From Actinomyces bovis (GTDB lineage Bacteria; Actinomycetota; Actinomycetes; Actinomycetales; Actinomycetaceae), in contig NZ_UAPQ01000009.1 of NCBI RefSeq assembly GCF_900444995.1, positions 1 to 64,000 on the forward strand: a stretch of DNA of 64,000 nucleotides, written 5' to 3'. Within the stretch, counting starts at the first letter, position 1. Each line of letters begins with the position of its first letter. The notes under the pieces were generated by a model. It was not told where the DNA came from. It saw nothing but the letters and a program-made list of their open reading frames with translations, and did no database searches. A program made the position numbers and the translations under genes. Below, in pieces: positions 42,480-50,937 of this stretch.

Positions 42480-43463
42480 TCAGTCCTCACTCTCTTCGTC
42501 AGCGGCTTCTAGGGCGGCGACGGCGGCTAGGTGGGCGCGCACGGCCTCCTGCAGATCTTGCGGTGCTAGAACCACGACGTCAGGGCCCATAGCGGCCAGG
42601 AGTCCCGCAAAACCCAGGGCGTCGTCGTAAGGCACGCAAACCAGGTCCCGGCCTGCCGGAACAGTTAGCTCCCCTACTTTCGGCGGTGGAGTGACGGCAG
42701 CGGCTCGCAGGGCCAGTCCTTTGCCCGGGCTCAGCGCCAGGATCGCCGTCTGTTGCTGTGCTGTGGTCTCCAGGCGGCGTTGGAAGGCGCCTGGCTCACC
42801 AATGGGAGCGACTTTGCCAATGATTCGCTGCAACCGAAAAGTCAGCTCACGCCCAGAGTTGGGTTCCACCGCCTGGAGGTACCAGGCTCCTTCGCGCAGC
42901 TCCAAGAAGTGGGGCTCAACAGTGCGGCAGGAGACCTGCCCCGAAGAAGGCGAGGCGTAGTCAAAGCAGATTAGGCAGCATTGATCGACGGCGGTCAGTA
43001 GTTCCGCGGGCACGCCGGCGTCCACCTTCAGGTTGATCTCACTGCCCGCACCGGTGGGGGTGTCCGCCACCGCCAGCAATTTGGTAACTGCCCGGCGTGC
43101 AGCCGCAGGTAAAGCTCCCTGCTGCCAGGAGCGAGCCGCTAGCAGCAGGGCGTCGGCCTGCTGAGAGTTCAGGTGGATAGTTGGCAGCGCGTAGTCCGAG
43201 TCCGCGATCCGGTAGCGGGTTTCCACGCCCTCAACCGCTGCTCCCTCACCTTCGGTACGGATCTGGATGCCGAGCTCACGCAAAGTGTCCTTATCTCGCT
43301 CAAACTTGCGGCGTTGAGAAGGTCCAGTGCCGTCATATCCTGCGACGCTCTCCAGCAGTTGCACGGCAGTCAGACCAGCTAAGGAGTGGCGCAGTGCGTG
43401 AAGCAGGTTGAGTTGGCGTTGCTCAGCCGGCACTGCTTCAGGCTCATTAGTTTCGGGGCTCAC
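42480..43463 (-). CDS. pafB: WYL-domain regulator PafB
   Basis: 327 residues from a GTG. The N-terminal HTH contains RQLNLLHALRHSLAGLTAVQ and RRKFERDKDTLRELGIQI; a WYL region (about 140-200) with LICFDYASPSSGQVSCRTVE and WYLQAVE follows; the C-terminal WCX extension is acidic. Together with PafC it regulates DNA-damage genes. TAGCCT lies 6 nt before the start codon, and the promoter faces a divergent gene only 39 bp away. Confidence 0.9.
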   Translation of the reverse strand: MSPETNEPEAVPAEQRQLNLLHALRHSLAGLTAVQLLESVAGYDGTGPSQRRKFERDKDTLRELGIQIRTEGEGAAVEGVETRYRIADSDYALPTIHLNSQQADALLLAARSWQQGALPAAARRAVTKLLAVADTPTGAGSEINLKVDAGVPAELLTAVDQCCLICFDYASPSSGQVSCRTVEPHFLELREGAWYLQAVEPNSGRELTFRLQRIIGKVAPIGEPGAFQRRLETTAQQQTAILALSPGKGLALRAAAVTPPPKVGELTVPAGRDLVCVPYDDALGFAGLLAAMGPDVVVLAPQDLQEAVRAHLAAVAALEAADEESED

Positions 43464-43502
43464 GAGCCCAGGCTAGGCGCTGTGGGCCGGTACGGTGGTC
43501 AC
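43464..43502. promoter_or_regulatory. Very short divergent leaderless promoter pair (pafB / DUF3866)
   Basis: The two start codons are 39 bp apart. On the minus strand TAGCCT (43475-43470) precedes the pafB GTG by 6 nt; on the plus strand TACGGT (43491-43496) precedes the ATG at 43503 by 6 nt. The -35 position of each promoter falls on the -10 box of the other, so RNA polymerase cannot occupy both at once. Confidence 0.65.
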
Positions 43503-44675
43503 ATGATGTGGCGTGAGGGCGTGGTGCGTTCCCTAAGGCGTTCGTGGGGGCCCGCAGGGGCACGCTGCGCGGAGTTGCAGGTGGAAGTGACGGCGGCGCC
43601 AGCAGGCGCTGAGTTTCTGGGGCCAGGGCAAGAGCTGCGGGCTGTGGTCTATGAACAGCTCTATGGCATTCCCAAGCCTGGTGCCACTGTGCGGGTGGAG
43701 GTATCAGCCTTGGAACGGCGCCTGGGCACTGGCGGACACGGCATGGTGACTGCCTGTTTGGATGAGTTACCGGCAGATCAGCGGGCGCCTGGGCACTTGG
43801 TTAAATGCCGTTACACGCCCAGTCAACTGCTGGTGCAGGGGGTGGATGAGCAAGACACCGCGCATCATGGCGTGCTGACCGGAGCCGCTGGCCCCTTAGA
43901 CCTGGGCGGGATGCCCGTGGTAGTGGCGGATTTGCACTCTTCTTTGCCGGCTCTGCTGGCGGGGATGTTGCCTGCTGCGGCAGGCCAGCAACCGCGGGTG
44001 GTTTATGTGATGACCGACGGCGGCGCCCTGCCGTTGGCCTACTCGCAGGCAGTTGCGGCTCTGCGTGAGGCCGGACTGCTGGCTGGAACAGTGACGGTGG
44101 GGCAAGCCTGGGGCGGCGAGCTTGAGGCCGTGTCGATTCACAATGGGCTATTGGCCGCCCGGCTGGTGCTAGGGGCAGATATTGCGGTGGTGACTCAAGG
44201 ACCAGGCAATCTGGGAACCGACACTCCCTGGGGTTTTTCCGGGGTGTCCTGCGGGGAGGCACTCAATGCCGCCGCCGTGCTTGGGGGGCAGCCCGTGGCC
44301 TGTTTACGTGTCTCCCAGGCGGATGCGCGTAGCCGTCACCAGGGAGTCTCACACCATTCTTTGACGGCCTACGGGAAGGTGGCTTTGGTGGCCGCCGACG
44401 TCGTAGTGCCAGTGCTTGCAGGCGCACTCGGCCAGCAGGTACTGGCGCAGGCGCGGGAGCTGTGCGCCCCGCGGGCTACTGGATCACAGCACCGGCTGGT
44501 CGAGATGGAAACTACAGGGCTGCGTGCGGCGTTAGAACGCCTTGAAGCGCAGGCAGGATTGCGGCTTTCAACGATGGGCCGTGGATTGGACGCTGACGAG
44601 GCGGCGTTCCTGGCTGCCGCTGCGGCGGGTAGACATGCGGCAGCACTGGCAGGATTCAAGACCGCCGTGCGCTGA
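43503..44675 (+). CDS. DUF3866 family protein
   Basis: 390 residues from ATG 43503 (second ATG directly after). The DUF3866 pattern is visible: MMWREGVVRSLRRSWGPAG, EQLYGIPKPGATVRVEVSAL, VVVADLHSSLPALLAGML, VTQGPGNLGTDTPWGFSG, and RVSQADARSRHQGVSHHSL. The function is unknown. The family is widespread in actinobacteria and some Firmicutes, usually near pafBC or DNA metabolism genes. The conserved GxGxxGTDTPWGFSG loop suggests a ligand-binding pocket. Confidence 0.85.
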   Translation: MMWREGVVRSLRRSWGPAGARCAELQVEVTAAPAGAEFLGPGQELRAVVYEQLYGIPKPGATVRVEVSALERRLGTGGHGMVTACLDELPADQRAPGHLVKCRYTPSQLLVQGVDEQDTAHHGVLTGAAGPLDLGGMPVVVADLHSSLPALLAGMLPAAAGQQPRVVYVMTDGGALPLAYSQAVAALREAGLLAGTVTVGQAWGGELEAVSIHNGLLAARLVLGADIAVVTQGPGNLGTDTPWGFSGVSCGEALNAAAVLGGQPVACLRVSQADARSRHQGVSHHSLTAYGKVALVAADVVVPVLAGALGQQVLAQARELCAPRATGSQHRLVEMETTGLRAALERLEAQAGLRLSTMGRGLDADEAAFLAAAAAGRHAAALAGFKTAVR

Positions 44676-44713
44676 GCTTCGCACTATTGCCGTTAAGCTC
44701 ACAGAAGCTGGGC

Positions 44714-45652
44714 TTAGGTCACCGGCTCTACGGTGACTCTGCCCCGCAGGCGCTGGTAGGTGGGCAGATCTACTACCCCGGCCACCGGCGTAACCACTGC
44801 GGCCACTGACAGCGCCACAGCCTCCTCAAGGGTGTCTCCAGTCAGCCCAGTTGGGTCACGGTGCAGGGCTGCGGCCAGCGCCGCGACCACCGAGTCACCG
44901 GCGCCGGTGGGGTTGACTACTTTCACTTCCGGAGCAGCGGCGTGCCAGGCTTGACCGGCACTGCCACCTGCGAAGAGATACATGCCGCGTGGTCCATCGG
45001 AGACGACCACCGCCCCAGTTCCTTGCTGCAACAGGGTTTTAGCCCCGGCGCCCAGGTCCTGGGTGCCGGTGGCCTGCGCGAGTTCTTCTCGGTTAGGTTT
45101 TACCGCGTCAACCAGGCCAGCACAGGCAACCAGCAGCGGCCCGGAGGTGTCCAACACGGTGCGAGCGCCGCGCTCACAAGCGGCTTGCAACAGCGTCGCC
45201 AGGTCTTCAGTAGTAGTTCCTGGGGGGCAGGAGCCAGAGACCACCAGCACGTCGTCGGCTCTAAGAACTGCCATAACCGTCTGCGTGAGCTGAGCCCAGG
45301 CCGTGGCGTCAACAGTCGGACCGGCCTCGTTAAAAACGGTTACGGAGCCGTCCTGAGCGCGGACTGCCACCGAAGAACGGGTGGGGTAGGTCGGCCCCAG
45401 CTCTACCCAGTCCTGGTCCACCGTCCAGTCTTGCACCAGCTCTCGCAGCTCCGCTCCCCCACGGCCACCCAGGAAGCCGGTGACCCGGCTGCGCAAGCCA
45501 AGCTGTCCCAGCACGGCAGCGACGTTCAGACCCTTCCCACCGGCACGGCGCACAATGCTGCTCACGCGGTGGACTTCACCTAGGCGGGGCCGGGGAACCT
45601 CATAGGTGATGTCGATAGCAGGGTTCGGGGTGACGACGACAAGCTGCGGCAT
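44714..45652 (-). CDS. PfkB-family sugar kinase (1-phosphofructokinase-like)
   Basis: About 312 residues from the ATG at 45652 (MPQLVVVTPNPAIDITY). Ribokinase-fold markers are RRAGGKGLNVAAVLGQLG (substrate site), VSGSCPPGTT, and NPTGAGDSVVAALAAAL with the catalytic Asp. TPNPAIDITYEV and the GGKGLNVA element match 1-phosphofructokinase/tagatose-6-phosphate kinase rather than ribokinase, but no fructose PTS gene lies here to confirm the substrate. It is divergent from hisE. Confidence 0.85.
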   Translation of the reverse strand: MPQLVVVTPNPAIDITYEVPRPRLGEVHRVSSIVRRAGGKGLNVAAVLGQLGLRSRVTGFLGGRGGAELRELVQDWTVDQDWVELGPTYPTRSSVAVRAQDGSVTVFNEAGPTVDATAWAQLTQTVMAVLRADDVLVVSGSCPPGTTTEDLATLLQAACERGARTVLDTSGPLLVACAGLVDAVKPNREELAQATGTQDLGAGAKTLLQQGTGAVVVSDGPRGMYLFAGGSAGQAWHAAAPEVKVVNPTGAGDSVVAALAAALHRDPTGLTGDTLEEAVALSVAAVVTPVAGVVDLPTYQRLRGRVTVEPVT

Positions 45653-45759
45653 AGCCACATCATGCCCTAAAGCGAGCGTTATTGCATTAAATCTATGCAT
45701 TTGGAGCAGAATCGCGCATCGAAGATTGCCTGCTTACCGGCAGCTCTGCGCACTTGCAC

Positions 45760-45771
45760 TAGCCTGACCAC
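45760..45771 (+). promoter_or_regulatory. Leaderless promoter of hisE (TAGCCT)
   Basis: TAGCCT at 45760-45765, then GACCAC, then the ATG at 45772: the TANNNT-N6 spacing. Confidence 0.6.
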
Positions 45772-46035
45772 ATGAAGACTTTTGAAGAACTCTTCGTCGA
45801 GCTGCAGGAGAAAGCCACCGCCCGCCCGGAAGGCTCCGGCACCGTGGCGGAGCTAGACCGCGGCGTGCATTTCATCGGCAAGAAGCTGGTGGAGGAGGCC
45901 GCCGAATCCTGGATGGCCTGCGAGCACGAGTCCGACGACGCCGCCTGTGAGGAACTCAGCCAGCTACTCTACCACGCACAGTGCATGATGATCGCCAAGG
46001 GCTACTCCCTCCAGGACATCTACCGCTTCCTGTGA
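45772..46035 (+). CDS. hisE: Phosphoribosyl-ATP pyrophosphatase
   Basis: 87 residues of the all-alpha MazG-like HisE fold: [39 protein letters not shown] (EExxE metal ligands) and [17 protein letters not shown]. Second step of histidine synthesis. Followed by hisG after 51 bp, as is common in actinobacteria. Confidence 0.95.
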   Translation: MKTFEELFVELQEKATARPEGSGTVAELDRGVHFIGKKLVEEAAESWMACEHESDDAACEELSQLLYHAQCMMIAKGYSLQDIYRFL

Positions 46036-46086
46036 GCATCCCAGACCCCATTCCCACCCTTCCCTCTGACTAGACAGGCCCCAAAA

Positions 46087-46932
46087 GTGCTTCGCATTGC
46101 CGTACCCAATAAAGGCTCCCTCTCTGAGCCCGCCGTCACCATGCTGAAGGAAGCTGGCTACCGCACGCGCCGCACCGGCCGCGAACTGGTGCTAGTAGAT
46201 GCGGAGAACGACGTCGAGCTGTTCTTCCTGCGCCCCCGCGACATCGCCGTGTACGTGGGTCAAGGCACAGTTCACGCCGGTATCACTGGCCGGGACCTGC
46301 TGCTGGACTCTGGAGTGCAAGCTATTGAGCACCTAGCGCTGGGATTTGCCCGCTCCACTTTCCGCCTGGCCGCTCCCACGGGGACAATTAGTTCCTTGGC
46401 GGATGTAGCCGGTAAGCGCGTGGCCACCTCCTATGACGTGCTGGTCCGCAACTACCTCAGCACGCAGGGCATTGAGGCTGCCACCGTGCACCTGGACGGT
46501 GCCGTGGAGTCCTCAGTGCAACTGGGCGTGGCGGACCTGATCGCCGATGTGGTGGAGACCGGCACCACCCTGCGCGCGGCTGGGCTGGAGGTCTTTGGGG
46601 AACCGCTGTTGGTCTCAGAGGCCGTGCTGATCACCACCGAGCAGTTCCGGGATGAGCCTGCCCTTGCCACCCTGGTGCGTCGCCTTGAAGGCGTGCTGCG
46701 CGCTCGCTCTTATGTATTGGTGGACTACGACGTCCCCAAGGAACTGTTGGAGCAAGCCAGCGCACTTACTCCAGGCATCGAATCCCCCACGGTCTCTCCC
46801 CTGCACAACCCGCAGTGGGTGGCAGTGCGGGCAATGGTGCCGCGCAAGGATATGAACCGCGTTATGGATGAGCTTTACGAGCTGGGCGCCCGCGCGATTC
46901 TGGTCTCTTCACTGTTGGCCTGCCGCCTCTGA
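46087..46932 (+). CDS. hisG: ATP phosphoribosyltransferase (long form)
   Basis: 281 residues starting at a GTG. Committed step of histidine synthesis. [20 protein letters not shown], the PRPP-binding region with [18 protein letters not shown], and a C-terminal ACT-like regulatory domain (about 205-281, [32 protein letters not shown]). The long form is feedback-inhibited by histidine and needs no HisZ. The remaining his genes are outside the window. Confidence 0.96.
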   Translation: MLRIAVPNKGSLSEPAVTMLKEAGYRTRRTGRELVLVDAENDVELFFLRPRDIAVYVGQGTVHAGITGRDLLLDSGVQAIEHLALGFARSTFRLAAPTGTISSLADVAGKRVATSYDVLVRNYLSTQGIEAATVHLDGAVESSVQLGVADLIADVVETGTTLRAAGLEVFGEPLLVSEAVLITTEQFRDEPALATLVRRLEGVLRARSYVLVDYDVPKELLEQASALTPGIESPTVSPLHNPQWVAVRAMVPRKDMNRVMDELYELGARAILVSSLLACRL

Positions 46933-46943
46933 GGCTCTATGCC

Positions 46944-46984
46944 ACAGGTCTGAGCTGCGCTAAGTGCTAGCAACCCAGACCTGT
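46944..46984 (+). terminator. Terminator after hisG
   Basis: ACAGGTCTG (46944-46952) pairs perfectly with CAGACCTGT (46976-46984) over a 23-nt loop; TTGTGG follows. Confidence 0.65.
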
Positions 46985-47000
46985 TTGTGGCGGCCTTGAG

Positions 47001-48050
47001 CTAGCCAACGGTGAGCAGCGCGTCGCAGACGGCATCGGTGGTCACTGCGGTGGGGCCAAGTAGCTGGTGGCTGGAGAGGAAGTCAATGGTCTCCCCCACC
47101 TGCTCAGGTACCAGGGCACCCACGGTGGTTCTGCTGGCAGGGCGGATGAGCTTAGCGGTGGCTACCGCCACTTCCTTGGCTGCTGCCGCCTGAGTGGAGT
47201 CAACTAGGTCCGGCTGGCGGGATTTGGTAGCTTCAACTGCAGCGTCGGCGTCGTCGCAGAAGCGGGTCATGCCCTGGGCGCAGGCAGCCACCAGAGTCTT
47301 AAGCTCTTCGCGGTGAGCACTTAGGGCTGTGCGACTGGTGATCAGGGAAGCTCCGAGCAGCGGCACCTGCTCACCGATGCTGATCTCCCTGACGGCAGTG
47401 CCTGCCTGACGGAGCTGGACGGCGTCGTTGTTGGAGTAACCGATGATCGCGTCCACCTTGTTGGTGCTGAGCGCAAGTTGCTGGGTGTAGCCGATCTCCC
47501 GGATGTCTACGTCCTGATCGCTCAAGCCGGCGTTTTGCAGGGCTAGTTGGAGCGCGAACCAGTTTTCCCCGTAGTGACCAGGCAGGCCAATACTGTGGCC
47601 CTTGAGGCTAGGCAGATCCTTAATATCGGAGTCCTCGCGGGTGATAACGGCTACGGGGTAGCGCTGGTAGAAGCCGCCGATAATGACCAACTCATTGCCG
47701 TTGGAAGCAGCGACGATAGCTTCGTCTCCCCCAGCCACTACCAGCTGCTCAGTGCCGGAGAGCAGGGCGTCAAAGAGGCCTTCCTCCGCACCGTGGTGAC
47801 GCAGGGTATTGGCACCCAGAAGGCCTCCGTCCTGAGCCAGGTAGAAAGGCGCGAACTGGATATTGGGCGTGTAAGTCAGTCCGATAGACAGTCCACTTCC
47901 GCTGACAGACGTCGCACCGGTGGTGGCGGAGCTCCTGGCTGCTGCCTGCTGGGCGCGGGTGCCAGAAGCACAGGCAGCCAGCAGAGCCAGGCTGGGGGCG
48001 GTGAGCGTAGCTGTCAGGAGGCTGCGGCGGGTCAAGGGGAGCTGGTTCAT
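47001..48050 (-). CDS. ribY: ABC transporter substrate-binding lipoprotein, RibY-like
   Basis: 349 residues. A lipoprotein signal (TRRSLLTATLTAPSLALLAAC) with the lipobox LAAC places the modified Cys at 27; the two adjacent Arg recall a Tat signal. The mature part is an NMT1/THI5-like periplasmic-binding fold: GLTYTPNIQFAPFYLAQDGG and GLPGHYGENWFALQLALQN. Such proteins bind thiamine precursors, aliphatic sulfonates or flavins. Because the operon begins with an FMN riboswitch, riboflavin or a precursor is the likely ligand, as proposed for RibXY. It lies 27 bp downstream of the permease. Confidence 0.75.
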   Translation of the reverse strand: MNQLPLTRRSLLTATLTAPSLALLAACASGTRAQQAAARSSATTGATSVSGSGLSIGLTYTPNIQFAPFYLAQDGGLLGANTLRHHGAEEGLFDALLSGTEQLVVAGGDEAIVAASNGNELVIIGGFYQRYPVAVITREDSDIKDLPSLKGHSIGLPGHYGENWFALQLALQNAGLSDQDVDIREIGYTQQLALSTNKVDAIIGYSNNDAVQLRQAGTAVREISIGEQVPLLGASLITSRTALSAHREELKTLVAACAQGMTRFCDDADAAVEATKSRQPDLVDSTQAAAAKEVAVATAKLIRPASRTTVGALVPEQVGETIDFLSSHQLLGPTAVTTDAVCDALLTVG

Positions 48051-48077
48051 GGTTTGGCCTTTCGGTTAAGGGGCAGT

Positions 48078-48851
48078 TCAGTGGTCGCGTTGGCCGCGCA
48101 CGTCGGCGACGACGCGGCTGCGCTGCTCCAGTTGGTGGAGGCAGGCGTGAATGGTGGTGGCGAGCACGCATAGCAGCGTGATCGTGGCGAAGAGCCCGGT
48201 GGTATCTGCGCTTTGGCGTTGGGAAGCCAAGACCATGCCCAGTCCGGTGCCTCCCATAGTCATTTCACCGACGACGGCGCCGGTGATGGACAAGGTGAAT
48301 CCGGTGCGCAGGCCGGCGAGTATGGAGGGCAGGGCGAGAGGCACCTCTAGGTGCTGGATTAGTTGGAGGCCGTGGGCGCCGTCGAGACGGGCTGCATCCA
48401 TGATGTCTGGGTCCAGGCCGCGCAATCCCACCAGGGTGGTGACGGTAATGGGGAAGAACACCATGAAAGCGCACAGCAGGACTACAGGCCAGGTGCCATA
48501 GCCGAACCAGACCACGAATAATGGCGCCAAGGCGATCGCTGGGACCGCTTGGGAGGCAGCTACGTAGGGCAGCACCGTGCGGGCAAAGAGCTGCCAATGG
48601 GCTAAGGCCCAGGCCAGAGGCAGGGCGGTGGCGGCGGCTAATAGGCAGCCCAGCAGGGCTTCTTCGAGGGTGGTTGCGGCCGCGGGCAGGAGATTGCTTT
48701 GGGTGACTCCGAGCCATAGCCGCTGGGCTACCTTGAGCGGCTCAGGTAGCACGTAGGTAGGTAGGGCGCCGGTGCGGGCGATTAGCCACCAGCCGAGCAA
48801 CAGCGCTACCCCGAGGGACATGGCGGGCAAAGGGCTGCCCTTGGGAGTCAT
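48078..48851 (-). CDS. ribX: ABC transporter permease, RibX-like
   Basis: About 257 residues from ATG 48851. Roughly six membrane helices, with the BPD-type coupling signature around DIMDAARLDGAHGLQLIQHL. The N-terminus is ALLLGWWLIARTGALPTYVL. An upstream extension of the frame would run into the riboswitch, so the 48851 start is preferred. No ATPase subunit is encoded here or elsewhere in the window, as noted for RibXY systems. It lies between the riboswitch and the binding protein gene. Confidence 0.75.
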   Translation of the reverse strand: MTPKGSPLPAMSLGVALLLGWWLIARTGALPTYVLPEPLKVAQRLWLGVTQSNLLPAAATTLEEALLGCLLAAATALPLAWALAHWQLFARTVLPYVAASQAVPAIALAPLFVVWFGYGTWPVVLLCAFMVFFPITVTTLVGLRGLDPDIMDAARLDGAHGLQLIQHLEVPLALPSILAGLRTGFTLSITGAVVGEMTMGGTGLGMVLASQRQSADTTGLFATITLLCVLATTIHACLHQLEQRSRVVADVRGQRDH

Positions 48852-49029
48852 GAGACCTCTGCGGGAGATGGCGGGGCCGCTGGCGCTCAATGGCGATCCT
48901 TCCCGGTATTGGCCCGGGGGCGGTCCCCGAGCGGCTCCGGGGTGAAGGGCGCTATGGTGCTGCCCGCTTGACGCCCGAGGCAGAAACGACCTGCCGTTGC
49001 TGCGGCTGGGGCTGTGCCTTTTGGGCGCC

Positions 49030-49168
49030 CGTGCTGCCTCCCATCCGGACTTTGACCGTCGGTCCTGGAGTTCCACCAGGTCAGCCAGCCTGGTCACCCC
49101 GGTGGGATGACGTGGCCGGGTCGCGGACTGTTACCGCCGGCTCGGAATTTCACCGACCCCGGAGCACG
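49030..49168 (-). ncRNA. FMN riboswitch (RFN element)
   Basis: Read on the minus strand, P1 is closed by CGTGCT (49168-49163) and AGCACG (49035-49030). Conserved RFN blocks follow in order: CGGGGTCGGTGAAATTCCG, CCGGCGGTAACAGTCCGCGA, then CTGGTGGAACTCCAGGACCG and ACGGTCAAAGTCCGGATGGG. All six-helix landmarks of the family are present. It lies about 180 nt upstream of the RibX permease and should switch the transporter off when FMN is abundant. The region between (48852-49029) has several GC-rich hairpins but no clear terminator; control could be at translation. Confidence 0.95.
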
Positions 49169-49241
49169 TGCTCAAGGGCGACGTTAGCGCCTCCCGGCCC
49201 ACCCGCGCAAACAGCAGGTGCAGGTGGCAACTGTTGTGGTC

Positions 49242-49817
49242 TCAGTAGCTCCACTCAGCGCGCCACCGCTCTGGGCGGGAGTCTGTGCAGGCGAGGACTA
49301 ACAAGATAACCGGCCCAAAGGGCGCAAGTCCCACCAGCAACCACAGTCCAGAACGACCCGAGTCATGCATACGCCTAAAGAACACCGCCATCCGGGGAAC
49401 GGCGTTAAAGAGGTTGAAAAGAAGAAAGGCCCCTGCTGTCGCCACAAAATAGCCATTAGAGGTAGGATCAGCCTCCACCCCAGATGCTTTACTGGCGGCG
49501 GCCGAGGCGGCTAACAACAAGCAGAATATGAGCGCAATTAGGGCATTAACCAACCAAGCCCACCAGTACTCAGAGCGCGAGGCGTATCCGGTGAAAGTGA
49601 AAGCGCGCTTGAAATAGCGCTTATACGCTTCAACTGGGGACACGCCATAGGCTGGGGCTAGCTGTGCTGGCACCCGCATAGCCGCAATCCACTCCTGCTT
49701 GGAAGGGATAGTTGCCTGAGACGGATATGGCCTCAGCCCTCCCGTAGAGCCAGTCTCGTAAGAATTGCCAGATGCAGAACTGGTCTGGTCATCGGGAAAG
49801 TACACAGGAGGGTTCAT
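49242..49817 (-). CDS. DUF805 family membrane protein
   Basis: 191 residues from ATG 49817, GAGAGG upstream. After a hydrophilic N-terminus, DUF805 features appear: YFKRAFTFTGYASRSEYWWA, two or more helices (WLVNALIALIFCLLLAASAA, FVATAGAFLLFNLFNAVP), RRMHDSGRSGLWLLVGLAPF, and PVILLVLACTDSRP. Its role is unknown; it is a common small actinobacterial membrane protein. Confidence 0.85.
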   Translation of the reverse strand: MNPPVYFPDDQTSSASGNSYETGSTGGLRPYPSQATIPSKQEWIAAMRVPAQLAPAYGVSPVEAYKRYFKRAFTFTGYASRSEYWWAWLVNALIALIFCLLLAASAAASKASGVEADPTSNGYFVATAGAFLLFNLFNAVPRMAVFFRRMHDSGRSGLWLLVGLAPFGPVILLVLACTDSRPERWRAEWSY

Positions 49818-49889
49818 GAGCTGCCTCTCGTAGATCAGGGAATCACTCTTCGCGCAGCCTGGCAGCACAGACTGCTGGCGACCGAAAGC

Positions 49890-50300
49890 TTAGCTCCCCA
49901 GCACCTGTTGCCGCTTAGCCTCCACGGCAGAGTCAGCCTCTGCGGCCACCTCCGCCAGATCCTTGCCGATTCCGGCCGCCGCGTAGGCACCAACCAGCCC
50001 TTCCACCAGAGGCGCGGCACTGAGTCGTACCCGTCCCTCTGCTTCTGGCCCCAGAAGCTCCAGGGCCATTTGGGCACTGAGAACCCCACTGCCCAGGTCC
50101 GCTAAGACCAAGACCCCACCGCCATCATCGGCCTTTTCAATCGCCTCCATTACGGCGGTGGCGTCAGTGCCCAGACTGCCGTCCTCCAAACCCGCAGCCA
50201 ACTCCACCGGGACTTCGAGACCGGGCACCAGCCCGCGCACCAAGCCCAGCACTGCCTCTGCTAAGGGCAGAGAGTGCGAAACCAAGACGATGCCCGTCAT
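49890..50300 (-). CDS. dhaM: Dihydroxyacetone kinase phosphotransfer subunit DhaM
   Basis: 136 residues, an EIIA-mannose-type domain with phospho-accepting His9 in MTGIVLVSHSLPLAEAV and GVLVLADLGSGVLSAQMAL. Passes phosphate from HPr to ADP bound to DhaL. The extra HPr/EI domains found in some DhaM are absent. ATG overlaps the dhaL stop (ATGA). Confidence 0.93.
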   Translation of the reverse strand: MTGIVLVSHSLPLAEAVLGLVRGLVPGLEVPVELAAGLEDGSLGTDATAVMEAIEKADDGGGVLVLADLGSGVLSAQMALELLGPEAEGRVRLSAAPLVEGLVGAYAAAGIGKDLAEVAAEADSAVEAKRQQVLGS

Positions 50301-50935
50301 TTGGTATCCCCTGAAACGACGTCGGCCAGCGCCCGCACAATCAGCGCCGTGGAGGCCGCGCCCGGGTCAATATGTCCAATCGAGCGTTCCCCCAAATACG
50401 AGGCCCGGCCCTTGGTAGCCAGCATGGGTTCAGTGGCGGCCCGTCCAGCTTCTGCTGCCTGGGCTGCTGCCTCCGCCCCGGAAGGCAAATCCGCCGCGCC
50501 GCGCAGGGCTTCCAGCGCCGGATACCAGGCGTCAAGCATGGTTTTCTCCCCTGCCTGGGCTTTGCCGCGCTGCACGATGCCGACCACACCGGCCTCCACC
50601 GCCGCCGTTAGTGCCCCAAGTTCTAAGGTGGCGTTGCCCTTGCTGCTGGTGGACATGCGCAGGAAGAAAGTTCCGTAAAGTGGTCCCGATGCCCCACCGA
50701 CCTTAGAAATCAAGGTCATAGCTACCTTTTTGAGCACCGCTTCCGGGCTGTCGAGTGTGTCAGCCTCCACCGCCTCAACGGCGGCGGTCATGCCCCGGCG
50801 CATATTTGCGCCATGGTCGGCGTCACCGATAGCGGCGTCCAAAGCAGTGAGTTCATCTGCATGCTCGGTAATCAGCGTGCAGGCACGTCGGACCCAGGCG
50901 GCCAGCTCGGCCGCCCCTAGCTCTGTTGCGGTCAT
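50297..50935 (-). CDS. dhaL: Dihydroxyacetone kinase ADP-binding subunit DhaL
   Basis: 212 residues of the DhaL all-helical fold. LDAAIGDADHGANMRRGM carries the Asp ligands of the Mg-ADP site, then GGASGPLYGTFFLRM and an ending with PGAASTALIVRALADVV. Holds ADP/ATP as cofactor and phosphorylates dihydroxyacetone on DhaK. Two bases from dhaK upstream; overlaps dhaM. Confidence 0.94.
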   Translation of the reverse strand: MTATELGAAELAAWVRRACTLITEHADELTALDAAIGDADHGANMRRGMTAAVEAVEADTLDSPEAVLKKVAMTLISKVGGASGPLYGTFFLRMSTSSKGNATLELGALTAAVEAGVVGIVQRGKAQAGEKTMLDAWYPALEALRGAADLPSGAEAAAQAAEAGRAATEPMLATKGRASYLGERSIGHIDPGAASTALIVRALADVVSGDTK

Positions 50936-50937
50936 GC

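Noticed and set aside
48890-49309. A 139-residue plus-strand frame
   Set aside because: It covers the FMN riboswitch, whose RNA conservation explains the sequence.
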